DNA from: Polytrichum commune
Taxonomy: Eukaryota > Streptophyta > Polytrichopsida > Polytrichales > Polytrichaceae
Reading direction: 5' to 3'
Length of the DNA: 64,000 nucleotides
Assembly: GCA_950295325.1 (NCBI GenBank)
Contig: OX485805.1
Location: 37,499,501 to 37,563,500 of the forward strand
Shown here: positions 1 through 12,091 of the stretch, piece by piece
How the letters are laid out: every line of letters begins with the position of its first letter
How positions within the stretch are numbered: the first letter of the stretch is position 1
Translations under genes and position numbers: made by a program
The notes under the pieces: generated by a model
Database searches by the model: none
The model's input: the letters and a program-made list of their open reading frames with translations, nothing else
What the model was told of the DNA's origin: nothing

Positions 1-1035
1 TAATTACTCGGCAACCATATTTTTTACTTTTCCAGTTTTTATCTAAACCTTGTTTTGCTCTGTTTTACTTCTGATTCGGCAAAGTATACCGAAACTTTGC
101 CGAAAATTTTAAAGATTTCTGCTTAATTTTACTTATAGGCCCAGCAAGCAGATTTTTACTTTCTCAGTTTTACCTAACCCCTATTTTGATGTGTTTTAAT
201 TATGTTCGGCAAAGACTAATGAAGCTCTACTGAATTTTTTTTACTAACATATTTTGGATATATATATATATATCCATATATATTATATATATATATTCTT
301 GAACACTAATCTGTTTTGGTTATTCTGTTTTATAAATATATTAATTTTCTAGACTAACTTTTATACTTTCAGTATAAAAACTGTAAGTCTTCTGACTATA
401 CCCTGTTTATACTAATCTTGTTTATACAAATATATATTATTTGTATATACTCACAAGTTTTCTAAGATATTTTCAGTCTCAAATACTGTAAGTATTCTAC
501 CTACACCCTGTCCTGTTTTATACAAATATATATTATTTGTATACTTTATCCAGTATATACTAACTTGTTTTCAGCGCATACCCATACTCTGTCTAAATCC
601 TGTAAGTATTTTGACTTAACTCAGAAGTATTTTATTTCATTCTGTTTTTATCCTGCTTCTATATATATATACTCTGTATATATACCCTGCTTATATACAG
701 ACATTCTGTCTGTATTCGGTATTCGGTATTCGGTATTTTGTTTTCTGCATACTATCTGCATACTATCTGTATACTGTTTGTATACATTTTATATACTATC
801 TGCATACTGATAACAGTATTCTGTCCATATACATTACATATATATTGTATTATGTATACTGTCTACAGTACAACATTTTGTATACTTTTTTACTAACCTA
901 TATAATGTATACCCAGTACAGTATTTTAATTTCAGTATACTGTTTTGTATTCTATCTTTGACGTCTGATATATTCAGTATATCCTAATATACTGAAATAT
1001 TGTTTGTATTTTTGGTATATACATATTCTCTCAAT
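1..1035. other. AT-rich leader upstream of copia gag
   Basis: This stretch has no convincing gene. It is rich in TATA/ATAC runs, with a TA microsatellite at about 257-297 and many short degenerate reiterations of TATACTGTNTGCATAC-like strings around 480-960. It lies directly upstream of the copia gag start at 1036, so it is most simply the long untranslated leader of that retroelement. No stretch matches the 3' LTR found at 21457-21846 and I see no clear tRNA primer-binding site, so the 5' LTR is either outside the window or lost. Confidence 0.55.
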
Positions 1036-1980
1036 ATGCATAGGCATACTAGAGAATCGCGTTCTACGTACCCAGATGTAGTAGAGTCCAGAATTCAAAC
1101 ACTTATGTTTCCACCTCTACATACTGATGGCTCAAATTTCTTAGAGTGGGTCAATGACGCTAGAACAATCTTAAGTGCAGAAGACTTAGCCAACACACTA
1201 CAACCTCCTAAACCTCCTAAACCTTCTACTTCTACTAATGAACCAGAAGAACAGATTCCTGCAGTTTCTAAGTGGAAGGCTTTATTGTTACTACGAAGAC
1301 ACTTGGACCAGGCACTTCGGTTGCAGTACTTGGAGATCGACGACCCAACGGACCTGTGGATACAACTCCATGCTCGTTTTGATCATCAGCAGACCCTCTT
1401 TCTCCCTCAGGCGCGCACGGACTGGATCAACTTGCGCATGCTGGACTTTCCAAACTTTGTGACATTCAACTCGGAGCTTCATCGAATCGTGGCGGAACTT
1501 CGACTTTGCGGTCAAATAGTTACCCTATCCACATTTCCACCTATCACAACAATCTTATCCCAGCATTACCGCAACATGAAGTTCAAGAAGCACGCGAATC
1601 TCATGTCCCACCTCTTGTTAGCGGAGAAGCACCAACATTTACTGCTGAAGAACGCGGAATCCCGACCTGCACGTAAGATCCACATGATTGCTGCCGTTGC
1701 TGTTCATTCTGTTGTTGCTGTGGAGGCACACGTTGCTGAAGCATCTAGAAGGCCGCTGCGAGGTTCTTATCGAAAATCTCAACCCTCACACATGGCAAGA
1801 GCGATGTGCATAAGGGATATGGCAAGAGTGATGTGCATGGCAAGAGAGATGTGCAAGCAATGAGAGATCAACCTAGGCCGAGACCACACCCGTATAAGCC
1901 TAGGAACGATCAGTCTAGACAATTTAAGAGAAATTGTCATAAGTGTGGCGCAAGGGTCATTTCGCTAAGGATTGTAGAGC
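1036..1980 (+). pseudogene. gag: copia gag (UBN2-type) with broken zinc knuckle
   Basis: The frame starting at ATG 1036 encodes a capsid-like protein with the tryptophan-rich pattern of plant copia Gag_UBN2 proteins (LEWVNDARTIL, WKALLLLRRHLDQAL, DPTDLWIQLHARF). It ends at a TGA after about 275 codons. A CCHC knuckle (CHKCGA, then GHFAKDC) is visible only by switching frame near 1950, so the nucleocapsid end carries a frameshift. The region 1780-1860 contains a short reiteration giving repeated ARAMC/ARVMC/AREMC residues, probably slippage. The role in a live element would be packaging of retrotransposon RNA. I am sure of the family and sure the frame is broken. Confidence 0.8.
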
Positions 1981-1989
1981 CCCTCCATA

Positions 1990-3853
1990 TGTAGTTAATA
2001 TGTATCGGGAGTTACAACAACTTCGCACCCAAACCCGTCAAACCTACAACTTCGAAAACCCTCAACCCATAGCAAACATCGAAAACTATATGACTATCTA
2101 CGAGCATCACTCATCAAACCTAGATGAGGCTCTCTTAGACAGTGCTTCCACCCATACCATCTTGACCAACCCCAAGTTTTTCCATTTCAAAGGAAATGAG
2201 GAACCCTGGCAGCATTGTAATATAATTACAATGGCAGGAAGCTGAAATATAAAATTTCGAGAGGGTCGGGCAACGGTGATATTGCCCGGGGGATTGCCCC
2301 TCAATTGCCCACGAGCAATGTACGCTCCAGATGCGGCTTGTAGTCTAATCAACTACAGGGATCTGAGAGTGAGGAATATCCACGTTTCTACTGCGGTAGA
2401 AAATGATGAAGAGGTTCTGGAGCTCAGACAAGGACTGACGATCCTTGCCACCGCGAAAGCGGGAGACGACGGGCTATACAAGGTTGTTATAAATTCCCTT
2501 GACAACGAGAGCCCCATCTCACTGATAGATGAGGAAGAGATGTGCATGGCTGCTTGGGTTGGAGACCCTGAAGCAATACGCCGCAACTTGGCGAAGGGAG
2601 TATCTGTAGATACTAAAGCCAAGCCTAACTTATGGCATGAGAGATTAGGATATCCAGGCACGACAATATTTCTCCGGATGCTTCTTTTATTGATAGGTCA
2701 TAATCTGGTCACAACAAATGCTGAGAAAATACATGTGTGTGTGGCTTGTATTCGGGGGAAATATATTAAGAAGTCGTCAAAATGGACATTACCAACTGAA
2801 CTTCCCCCTCCTCTTCATAGACTTCATGGGGATATATGTGGTCCAATTAACCCACCATCAAGGGTATTTCGATATTACTTTGTTCTAGTTGACGCATCAG
2901 AGAGTAATTTTGAAGTAGCATTACTTCCGACTCATAATATGGTTTTTCCAAAGCTTTTAGTGATCCTTATTTGCTATAAAAACTATTTCCTTGATAATCC
3001 TATCAAACATCTTCGTATGGATAATGCACAAGAGTTTAGATCTCACGCATTCGAAAATTATTGCATAGCAACAGGTATAACTTTAACCTACTCAATCCCA
3101 TATGAGCATGCACAAAATGGCCTAGCCGAAGCATTTATGAAGAAAATTCAATTGGTTGCTAGACCTTTGCTTTTACATGCTCAATTACCTTCTAACATGT
3201 GGGGTCACGTTGTTTTACATACAGCCTCCTTGTTACGACTAAGACCAATCTTGTTCAATACCCAAACTCCTTATGAGTTGCTATCCGATAGGCCACCTAA
3301 TATCTCACACATCCGCGTGTTTAGATGCCAAGTGTGGGTACCTTTATCCAATCCAAAAAGACATACCATTGGCGCACACCGCCAAGAGGGCATCTATGTT
3401 GGATTCGATTCCCCATCCATAATTAGATACCTCGATCTGATAATCCGAGCCTTATACAAAGACCGATTTGCAAACTGCAAATTTTTAGAACACAAATTTC
3501 CAACCTTAACCTCATCCCCAACCCAAATACCCTTGAACTTTGGTGCACCAGAGACTCTAACCTTGAACCCTAATCCTCCTATCTCGTTAACCAAAACCGA
3601 AGTTATTAAACTTCTTAATCTACGCACGTTAGCCGAAAACACTCTGGACGGATTTTCAACCCAACCACGAATTATCCGCAACCCAATATCAGGGACTGGC
3701 AACATTTTGCCTCGAAGACGATCGGATCCAACTCCGTTAAACCCAAAACCAGCCAAACAATCCAAAATCCACTATACAACCGAGTCTTTAGACTCGATAC
3801 CCGACCCTACCACCTTAGATCAAGCAATGAAACGTTCGGACTGGCCTCATTGA
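1990..3853 (+). pseudogene. pol: copia pol: protease and integrase region
   Basis: The first part carries a retropepsin-like site (LLDSASTHTIL; here DSA, as in many plant copia proteases), then a stop at about 2243 and a frame change. From 2276 a 525-codon frame holds the GAG-pre-integrase region (HERLGYPG), a zinc finger CVAC, and an integrase catalytic core with recognisable acidic residues in DICGPI, MDNAQEF and NGLAEAF. The end is rich in Pro/Asn/Thr linker sequence, as in copia integrase C-termini. It stops at TGA 3851-3853 before RT. The first histidines of the HHCC finger are partly degenerate. It is inactive because of frame breaks. Confidence 0.82.
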
Positions 3854-4731
3854 AAAAATGCCATTGAAACCGAATACTCGTCTTTACGAAAACATCGTGT
3901 GTTTGGCGATATTTCCATCGACTTAGATAAACCACCTATAGGTCACAAGCTTTTACCCGGAAACTTGATTCCCAGGGATGAATCCTTCGATATAAGGTTA
4001 GGCTCGTCGCCCAAGGCTTTACCCAACGGCCCGGTATTGATTATGACCAAACTTATTCACATGTTATGGACACTGTGTCATTCATGTACCTCTTAGCCTT
4101 GTCAATTCAATTTTCTTTGAAAATGTATTTGTTGGATGTCGTTACCGCCTACCTACACGGTAACCTCGATACCAAACTCCATCTAACCCCACCACCCGGT
4201 TTTTTGAAATCCATTCCTAAGCCGAAACCAGGTAAATTACGGGTTTACGCATTTGTAAGGCTTTGTATGGTCTTAAACAGTCGGGCAGAACGTGGTATCA
4301 CCACCTTTGCCATTTCCTCATATCACACGGGTTTATACACAATAACACCCTACCCTGCATTTTTACTTACAGTACAAATTCAGGATTTGTTATCCTTGCC
4401 GTGTATGTTGATGATTTAAACATCCTAGGCACGCCTGAATTGTGTACGTATGCACAAGAATTTCTAACCAAGAATTTTGATATGAAGTACCTAGGCCAGA
4501 CTACATATTGCCTAGGCCTTCAAGTCCATTATGTGTCCAATGGTGGTATCCTCTTACACCAACAAGCTTATGTGCAGAAAATCCTTAAGCTTTTTAATAG
4601 ACCAGGCAAATCCGTTAGCAGCTCCCATGATCGGATGCAGTAAAACTAACGATGATCTCTACCAACCTTGTGAGGAGGAGGAGGAGGTAGTTGATAAGCC
4701 TAAGTACCTCACCGCGGTTGGTGCATTTACG
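3854..4731 (+). pseudogene. pol: copia pol: reverse transcriptase, left part
   Basis: Three overlapping frame segments (about 3899-4096, 4066-4419, 4263-4749) together give the copia RT order: DVVTAYLHG near the fingers, then MYGLKQSGRTWY, then the YVDD catalytic box followed by LNILGT, then FDMKYLG and CLGLQV. Frameshifts separate the segments, so no continuous enzyme is possible. The coding sequence ends abruptly at 4731 where the MULE begins; the missing C-terminal part resumes at 20684. Confidence 0.85.
4721..4731. repeat. MULE target-site duplication, left copy
   Basis: The 11-mer GTGCATTTACG occurs here and again at 20673-20683, exactly bordering the MULE termini. Removing the element plus one copy restores the copia RT frame. 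An 11-bp duplication is within the 8-11 bp typical of Mutator-like elements. Confidence 0.9.
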
Positions 4732-4830
4732 AGGGAAGCTATCTTATGAGCGATGAGCAGTGAGCGGTGAGCGGTGAGCAGTAACACATGAGCAATGAGC
4801 AGTAACATATGAGCAATGAATCCAAATTTA
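4732..4830 (+). repeat. MULE left TIR and subterminal GAGCRRT heptamer array
   Basis: After the terminal GGGAAGCTATCTTA the sequence runs as tandem heptamers (GAGCGAT, GAGCAGT, GAGCGGT and variants) to about 4820. The same heptamers occur in inverted orientation at 20605-20660. Repeated subterminal motifs are typical transposase-binding regions in plant DNA transposons; binding here is inferred. A telomere-like GGGTTTAGGGTTT lies just inside at about 4849-4862. Confidence 0.75.
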
Positions 4831-4929
4831 GTAAAGACACACGGGTTTAGGGTTTACAACCAAATTTTTGACAAATTAATTGCATATTTTCAATTATAAA
4901 TTGCCAATATTTTAAATGAAGTACAAGTG

Positions 4930-5045
4930 AAAGGGCCCTATTTCCATGGATCATTTAGAACACTTTCAATCCATTGCTGATTTTTATTATAATAATTCAA
5001 ACCAATACATGTCATATATTGACATCCTTATACATGTAGCTACAA
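4930..5045. repeat. Direct repeat A (copy 1)
   Basis: The segment with TTTTTATTATAATAATTCAAACC and a following GACATCCTTATACATGT-like string matches 8352-8465 with about 80-85% identity by eye. A second segment, 7899-7975 (B), likewise matches 8473-8553. The order A-(solo LTR)-B-(SINE-like)-A-B indicates an old tandem duplication of the transposase 3' flank that was later split by insertions. Confidence 0.65.
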
Positions 5046-5050
5046 CTAGC

Positions 5051-7893
5051 TGTGGTACTTTTGGGCCACCCCCTTTCGAGGGAGCCTAAAAGTATCACAC
5101 AAGCCCTTCGGTGAAGGTGGCCTGCATTTGCAGGCGCCCAAGCCGAACCCGGATGATAGGTGTATAACGTGAGTAGTTAGATTTTTAAGGGAGATTAAAT
5201 ATGCGTCGTAGTACCTCCGGAGGTTAGGCCTTAGTTTTTTACTAGTGTGGCTTTAAACTCCACTAACCAATTTCATATCTAGTTCTAACCTTAACCTACA
5301 ACCTATTCTACGCGCAGACGCACCAGCCTTGAAACCAAGGCAATCCTAATTTGTGAATTGGGATGGTTCTGATACACCCAACCGGGTGTGACTCATACCA
5401 CCCTAACTCAACGAACGGAATAACGACAATTTGATGGACCATTCAATTCTTCCTATTTCTTTATTTAGTTCTATTTAGTTTTCTAAGCGGGGGAACTTGG
5501 CCTAAGTCCCACCCTTCACACAAATTCTTTCTTAATTACTTACTTTTGTTTGCACGTCCTAACTTACTACATTAATATATTAGGCATCACCCCTTACCTC
5601 GGGTCTCTTGCCAACAAGGGTTTACGATTTATTTTGTATGTTTTGATTGTTAAATGTGTTTACACTGGATAGACCACGAAATGCAACTCAATGGGACCAG
5701 GGTGACGGGCGACCTGTAGGTTCAACCTGTTGCGCAATCTTCATAAATTGGGGCCATTACTCCCAATCTATGGGGCCAACAACATAATAGTGGATTCGCG
5801 GGTCATTAACCCCACCTTTCCACCAACAACATTCAGAGTGGTCGTGTCGGTGATTAATCCGACTTACCACACACAAAACTTGCTAATAAATGAAGCTACT
5901 ACCACAAAACATACCAAGGGCCCCGAAAACAATGGAATTGGGTACTCCCTTGGCGGTCAAGTGGTCAAGCCACTTGACCTTACGAGATAGGTGAGTGGGT
6001 TTAGAGATGCGTACCTTAGCCATGCTCCCTCCAATCCTAAATGGAAGGCTTAAGGTTAGTTAATTTACCTCAATTTTCCTCGGTTGATTTGGGCTTGATG
6101 TAGGCCGAGCCGCTACCTCCTTCCTTGCTCCACTTTCCGAGCGTCGACCTTGCCTCCTTCTTTGTAACTAGTTTGGTAGTAAGCGTACCTTAGTTAACAA
6201 TTAAAATATAAAGTGTTATTCTGCCCTGTAATTTAATCCTAAGCATAATATTTATACTTAGTGCACCAAATTATCTTTCCAATGATCTAAAAATCACTCT
6301 AATCGGATAAGAAATGCAAAAGTTATGAGGGTTGGAAGTGTGAGGTCGATTCAACCGACCCTTCCAACCCACCTATCTACCTTCTAACTTCAAAAATTCA
6401 TAGCACATTCCTTACTACTTGGATCTAGGCTTTCCTTATACCATTGGAAAGCTATGAACAAGCTCTAACTAGAAAAAATTATGACATCAGCAGGTTAAGC
6501 TAATAGAAATTCAGCGGACTCCTTGTAACACAGCAGTCAATCAAGAAGGCTTAAACTATGTATCTCGCCTTCAACAATTCATATCTAATTCAAATCTTAG
6601 TCAAATCAAACGTTCTATATGACCCTGGAGAGATATTAAAAATATGTATTTGATAAAAATATGTGATTAGAAAGGTAAGCCGAAGTGAACCCAGCAGGTC
6701 CTCTGTAATGCAGCAGTCAACCAAAAGTTCTCAAACTATGTGTCCCATCTTGCACAATTCATATCTAATTCAAATCATGCTCAAATCAAATGTTCTAAGC
6801 CATTTTGGAAAGCTACACAAAATTTCTATTTGGGAAAAATATAATTTCTTGGAATTAAAATTCCTATTGGGCTCGCAGGTCTGATCCAGCAGCCGCTACC
6901 CACAAGACCACCCAGTTTTTTCTACTCCATCTTTGAAAATCCATAACTAATTGTCATCTCAACCAAATCACAAATGGGAAACGGCTATGGATAGCTATAT
7001 GAAATCTCTCTAAGAGAAAAATGATAAGTATCTTGTTCTAGCTTTTGAACTAAGCCTTCAGGGCATTGGCAGATGAGGTCTATAATGCCTCTACTCAAAA
7101 CTCTACCATCCAACCTACCTCTACAAAAGAAGGAATAATTTTGTTGGTGTGTTAATAAACACACAACCTAACTAGGAGAGAGAGAGTAGAGGAGGTTCTC
7201 AAGCCTTTCTTTTAGACCATTGAGAATACATGCTAAAGGAATTTTTTCCTAACTACATTGAAGCAGGGCTTCGCCCAAAAACTAGAGAAAGAGAAAGAGC
7301 TACAAGGTGGAAGGAGGGGTTTTTAAACCCTCTCACAAAAGGGTTGGACCCCTCCTCCACCGGATCCATTTTTTCAAACCCTTTCCCGAAATTTTGGCTC
7401 GGGGGTTTTCCCGGTTGAGGTTGCCACCCTCTCGCCGAGGTGGCTCCGACAGAAAACCTTTAGAAATCTTTCTAATTTTTCCGCCATCGAGTTGGCAAGG
7501 GGGCAAGTGGGCAAGTAGCCCCCTTGCTCTCTTTCTTTTTTGTCTTCAAAAGTCTTCAAGCCGATTTTATCTTCTTACCTAAACCACCTCTAATAGTCTT
7601 GTGTGCCTCACACTAACTAATAAACTAACACTTGCTTAGCTAGCATCTACTAACATTTGCTTAATAACTAGCATCTACTAATATTTGCTTAGCTAGTTGT
7701 TTTTACTAGCTAGCATATTTTTTCTACTTTGCTATCTTCTAGCACTACTTAGTTTCATTTTGACCTTCCTTCTTCTAGGCTAAATGCTAAATGAACTAAT
7801 TTTCCCTAAATTCCCTATCAATTCTAACTTTTAATGCTAACATTCTAACTAAAAGTGATCCCGCAGAGTGGTGGACCACTCAAACGGTTCACA
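5051..7893. mobile_element. Solo LTR (about 2.84 kb) with TSD CTAGC
   Basis: The insert starts TGTGGTAC and ends GGTTCACA (TG...CA), and is flanked by the 5-bp direct repeat CTAGC at 5046-5050 and 7894-7898. It has no gag or pol frame and no internal duplication that would mark two LTRs. It splits direct repeat A from segment B, showing it arrived after that duplication. These are the hallmarks of a solo LTR left by recombination of a larger, probably gypsy-like, element. Short frames such as 5730-5990, 6663-6884 and 7230-7582 lie inside it and match nothing I recognise. Confidence 0.7.
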
Positions 7894-8059
7894 CTAGCAC
7901 TTGTACAACTACTCACATTCTACAACACCAACAAATTCAAGTAGGTGCATAACCTCATTATACATATATGTCGATGCCATAATTGTGAGCCACTCAAACT
8001 GCTCACGGGTTGAATAAAGGCCCATAATCTACAAAAGAAAAAAAATTATATATTAGAAA

Positions 8060-8290
8060 TAGTGAATATGTAGGTAGCTACTAGGTTTTGAGACATCCGC
8101 CTGTGGATGCAAGTTGTGTAAGAGACTGGTATTAAGTCTGGATCAACCCGGGTTCGAATCCGGTTGGTTACATTGACTGGTGCTATCCCAAATTGAGCTA
8201 GTGATAAAGCAGGAATAATCTATAGGCGGATACCAAGAAGACGTTACTACGCGGATGTGCGTAGAATCTTCTTAACTATTAATTATTTCT
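8060..8290 (+). mobile_element. Possible tRNA-derived SINE
   Basis: A perfect pol III B-box, GGTTCGAATCC, lies at 8151-8161. An A-box-like TTGTGTAAGAG (one mismatch to TRGYNNANNNG) lies 37 bp upstream at 8114-8124. No cloverleaf can be drawn around it, so it is not a tRNA gene. It sits between the two copies of direct repeat A/B, consistent with an insertion. The ends and target duplication were not found. Confidence 0.4.
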
Positions 8291-8351
8291 AGAAACGTGT
8301 TATTATTTATCCGTGTGAATCAATCAAACCACACATGGTTGGGTCGCAGTC

Positions 8352-8556
8352 TAAATAAAAATGAAGTTACTGAATCATTTGAAATACTTTCAGTCCACTG
8401 TTAATTTTTATTATAATAATCCAAACCAAAACATGTCATTTATTGACATTCAAATATATGTTGTTTAATAGAACACTTGCAATACTACTCACATTCTACA
8501 ATACCAGCAAGTTCAAGTAATCGCATGACCTCATTATAGGTATATGTAGGTGCATG
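8352..8556. repeat. Direct repeat A+B (copy 2), overlapping the transposase 3' end
   Basis: Positions 8352-8465 match 4930-5045, and 8473-8553 match 7899-7975. The B part includes the last about 25 codons of the transposase frame, so the 7899-7975 copy is a stray piece of the transposase end. Confidence 0.6.
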
Positions 8557-11500
8557 AATGAACTTGTCACTCTCGTAATCTACCTTGCACAAAAATCTAA
8601 ATACATAATAAAGATATTTACAATACACCCATTTTCCTTTCTTTCCCAATGCATGAGAGGACATTTTCGTGAAATCTGGACATGTGCAATGCGGGATATC
8701 GCCAATTGTGACATGGTAGGTAATATCCTGCTTGGAGACAATGTTGATTATCACTCCAAAGCCCGGATATGGAATGGTAGTGACCCCAACCACATAGTAA
8801 CCTTTCATGAGTCCGGCGCTCTCCCATTTGTTTTTGTGATCCGCCAGAGGTGTTGTTGGATTACGACGAATTGTCTTCCCAAATCTTAATGTAGGGTGGG
8901 CGTCTGGGTTTGGTGGCATAGAAAAATGCGATCGAGGGATGGGAAGAGTTGCGATTGTTGAAAGCCTACGACGAGGAGACAATGCCTCCCTCTACTGTAG
9001 TTGAAATCCAACATCTTCAAGTGCCAAAACCTCCTCTCTCGATAGATTGGTACCTATCTTCATTGGCCACGTGTTGGATACTATTGGCCAATCCAACACA
9101 TATTTCTTCTTACTGCCACTCACACAACGTTTGATGTCGTCAGGACAAAACCAAAATTCATACTCCACATTGTTGGGAGAGCGAAATTCTTTCCTGAGCC
9201 CTTTGTATGTTGGAGCAGATGTGCCATGTTTCCCAGTCCCGACTTTGGCATTGCACATAGTCCCTGTAATGGCCTGCAGTGCCCAACAACGTTTGGCTGA
9301 GTTGGATGGCAATCTTGCAATGTGCCACTTAGAAGCAAGACAATCAGTCTCTAACACGGATGTAGTATGAGCCACACCATGAATTGCAGAACTCAACGAT
9401 TCCTCTATGCGTTGACGAGTTGCTCGGGTGTTGGGACGAGGAATAGAATAGTTTACTTTGTCAGGTCGATGAGAGTCACAATCAACACCCGGTGGTAGGT
9501 TGAGTTTGCGTTTGGTGGAACCAAAGAGCTCTGACCCTTCCAATGCACAATCTCTCGTGTTGACGTCTTCTACCCCTGGATAAAACTTCATGGCATCGGC
9601 CAACATTTTTGGATCTCCACACCTGGCAGCCGCTTTGAGTTTCAAAGGATGCCGAATCAGGACCTTTACCATTAGACCCCCCTTTCAACCATGTCCGGTA
9701 ATTTGCAATTTGCATGAAGGCACGAATCATGTCGTCCACTGTAGCTTCATATAAACAAGTCATCTTGTTGCCGGACTGTTGAAGCCATTTGTTGTGTACA
9801 GTCTCTGCAAGGTTGCATGTTGGCATTTCCGCACGTTCTTCTATTGTCATATCCTATAAACAACACACAAATATGAGGATAAGAAAAATAAAAGATATAT
9901 ATAACAGTGGAAGAAAAATGAATGACATTGAAGAATAAAATTTGATATGTACTTACAAATAACATATGACCACCCCATTGTCTGTAACGAAAGTGCCAAA
10001 AACCCAACCACTCTGAAAGGCCAAGGATGCCTTCTTCTGAGGCAGCTCCGGATGACAACTACCAAGAACGAATCACATGATACTTAGTCTCGGCGTCGTC
10101 CATTGTTTTTGCGTCTTTGTAATCCTTGCATATTTGCTTGTGTTGAAACTGCAAGGATGGTTTGATATACTTTTGGGTCACCTTATCCAAGCTCGCAGAC
10201 CAATGGAAAAGACATGTACGCTCACGTGCAACCATGGGTAGACTTGGATCACCATCCCCGTAAATCGCCCTTACCGCATTCCAATTAGCTTGAGCACTAT
10301 CAGCCATAAACCCTTTGAAGTTTACGTTTGGTACACCATTTTCTGCCATGACATTATTCAAATTTTCCCAAAAGAGAATTTGTGCTGCACCATCTTCAGA
10401 TTGCATATCACAACACGCAATAGTCAACACTTTACAGTATCGACTGTCGTACACATGGCAAGCCATGGTCGTCCAGTCCTTCAAACGTTTGACATGGTCA
10501 AACATAATCCATGAATTCTCCATGTCCCCACCGACTTGCATCCTCTTTACAAGCTCCACACCACTACCTGGAAGGTCTACATACATCTTGAAAACAAACA
10601 CTTTGTCCTTTGACTGCCCTGGAAACCGACTACCATGAACGAACTTGAAAGCAGAGTGGTCTTTGAGTGCCATAATACTATCCATAGTTCCCATTCCACT
10701 ACGCAAAAAACGCTTTGATCCGGATACAAAGTTACGACAATTCGGGGACGCAAGAGTGCTGAATTTGTCCATGACGACCTCTAGGGATGAACCAACCAAG
10801 TGATGGCCTTTGACATTTGCGGGAGATTTGAGAAGGTAATGGGCCAAGAATTGTTTGCTTGCTGCCATAACTATAGCTGAATTTTTGGCTGTGGGTGTTT
10901 TCAATACTTCATTTGCAACGCACTGGTATGCCATGTCCAATGACTCACGGCATGTGCCATTGGCCACAGGGTGATCATGTATACCAATATGAATGCAAGC
11001 CCTGGACATTCCAACAGATGTGGAATGGATGTATAGGATTCGAGCATGACATAAAGCAATGCACACAGGTGTGGAACGACATACCTTACACTCGACAGTG
11101 GACCTAGAAGGAGGAACATTATCCACAGCAAATGGGAGAGGAGTTGAACCGGCCCATTCAGTGTTGTTCCGGAGGCCCCATTGCGATTCATATAATCACA
11201 GTAGTCATTAGGACATTGGAGATGACCAGCACAAGTGGAGCGCTGGAAGGATAATCCAAAATCATTTTGGATATTGGTGGTTTTGGTGGTGCACCAAGGG
11301 TGACCGTCGCACATCTTGTCCATGCCGTCCATTGAGCGGCCATACGTACTTGGAGCTTTAAGTATCACAGGGGGTAAGAGATACAAAACATCACCATTAA
11401 AAGAAGATGGTAAGTACTTGACATCATGAACATCTATATTATTAAAATCAATCGATGCGAGATCTGACTTTGATCTTTTTCTAGACTTTATAAGCTTCAA

Positions 11501-12091
11501 AGCATCAACGATAGTCAACCCTATAGATGAAGGTGAAGGGTGTAGTGGAGGACGTTGAGAAGGTGAGAGCTGGGGAACCAAACTCTTGTACATAGGACCG
11601 CATAGAGATTTGGCTATATGTATAGGAAGCTGTGAAGAAGTGGAATGAAGACTTTTAAATGGAAACGGCGATGTGTTTGAAAGATCAACAGATGCACAAA
11701 TGTCATCTTCCGAATCTGATAGCACAAACACACAGTCATCAGTGGGTTCAAATTTAACAGGTGCGACATAGGGAATTTGAACGGTGGATGTACCGGATTC
11801 GTTTGTCAAGATGACAGTTGAAGCTTGCATCTGAGATTCAGAAAGACCTATTACCCTAAATGAACCAGGTCCTAAGATCCACATAAAACCAACCTCGGTT
11901 CTGTTTTTTTGAACCAAAACCGTTTCATACACCTCTCCATCTGCAGAATACATCTCCTGCTCTAAATACATGGTTCCTATCTGGAGGTTGAATCTCAGAC
12001 TAAGCAAATTCTCTGAGACATTGACATGACCATCATCTTGAAGTGGCAAAATGAAGGGAACAAAAGATCCGTGAGCTCTAATGGTAGCCAT
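8485..12091 (-). pseudogene. MULE transposase with SWIM zinc finger, inactivated
   Basis: Two exons are visible: 12091-9957 and 9853-8485, joined by a 99-bp GT-AG intron in phase (about 1,167 codons). The start is ATG 12091. In order: an N-terminal region of unknown fold; an acidic stretch (VLSDSEDD); a Cys/His cluster (MCDGHPWC ... CAGHLQCPNDYC) that looks like a FLYWCH/WRKY-type DNA-binding zinc module; the MULE catalytic core, with candidate acidic residues in VYDSRYCKVLTIACCDMQSED, FMADSAQANWNAVR and the HWSASLDK block, and a later Glu near ASEEGILGLSEW; and a C-terminal SWIM finger (CTCPDF ... CKYLYYVF). Lesions: frameshift near 11176, TAG at 10059-10061, frameshift near 9655, TAG at 8992-8994. 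In a live copy it would cut and join MULE ends in the nucleus. It is divergent from the ParB-methyltransferase gene. Confidence 0.85.

Noticed and set aside
565-810. 81-codon frame in the AT-rich leader
   Set aside because: Composed of Tyr/Ile/Cys from TATACTGT-type repeats; no motif.
1-1000. 5' LTR of the copia element
   Set aside because: No similarity by eye to the 3' LTR at 21457-21846 and no primer-binding site; cannot be supported.
8110-8170. tRNA gene at the B-box
   Set aside because: No acceptor or anticodon stem can be folded around the B-box; better read as SINE-like.
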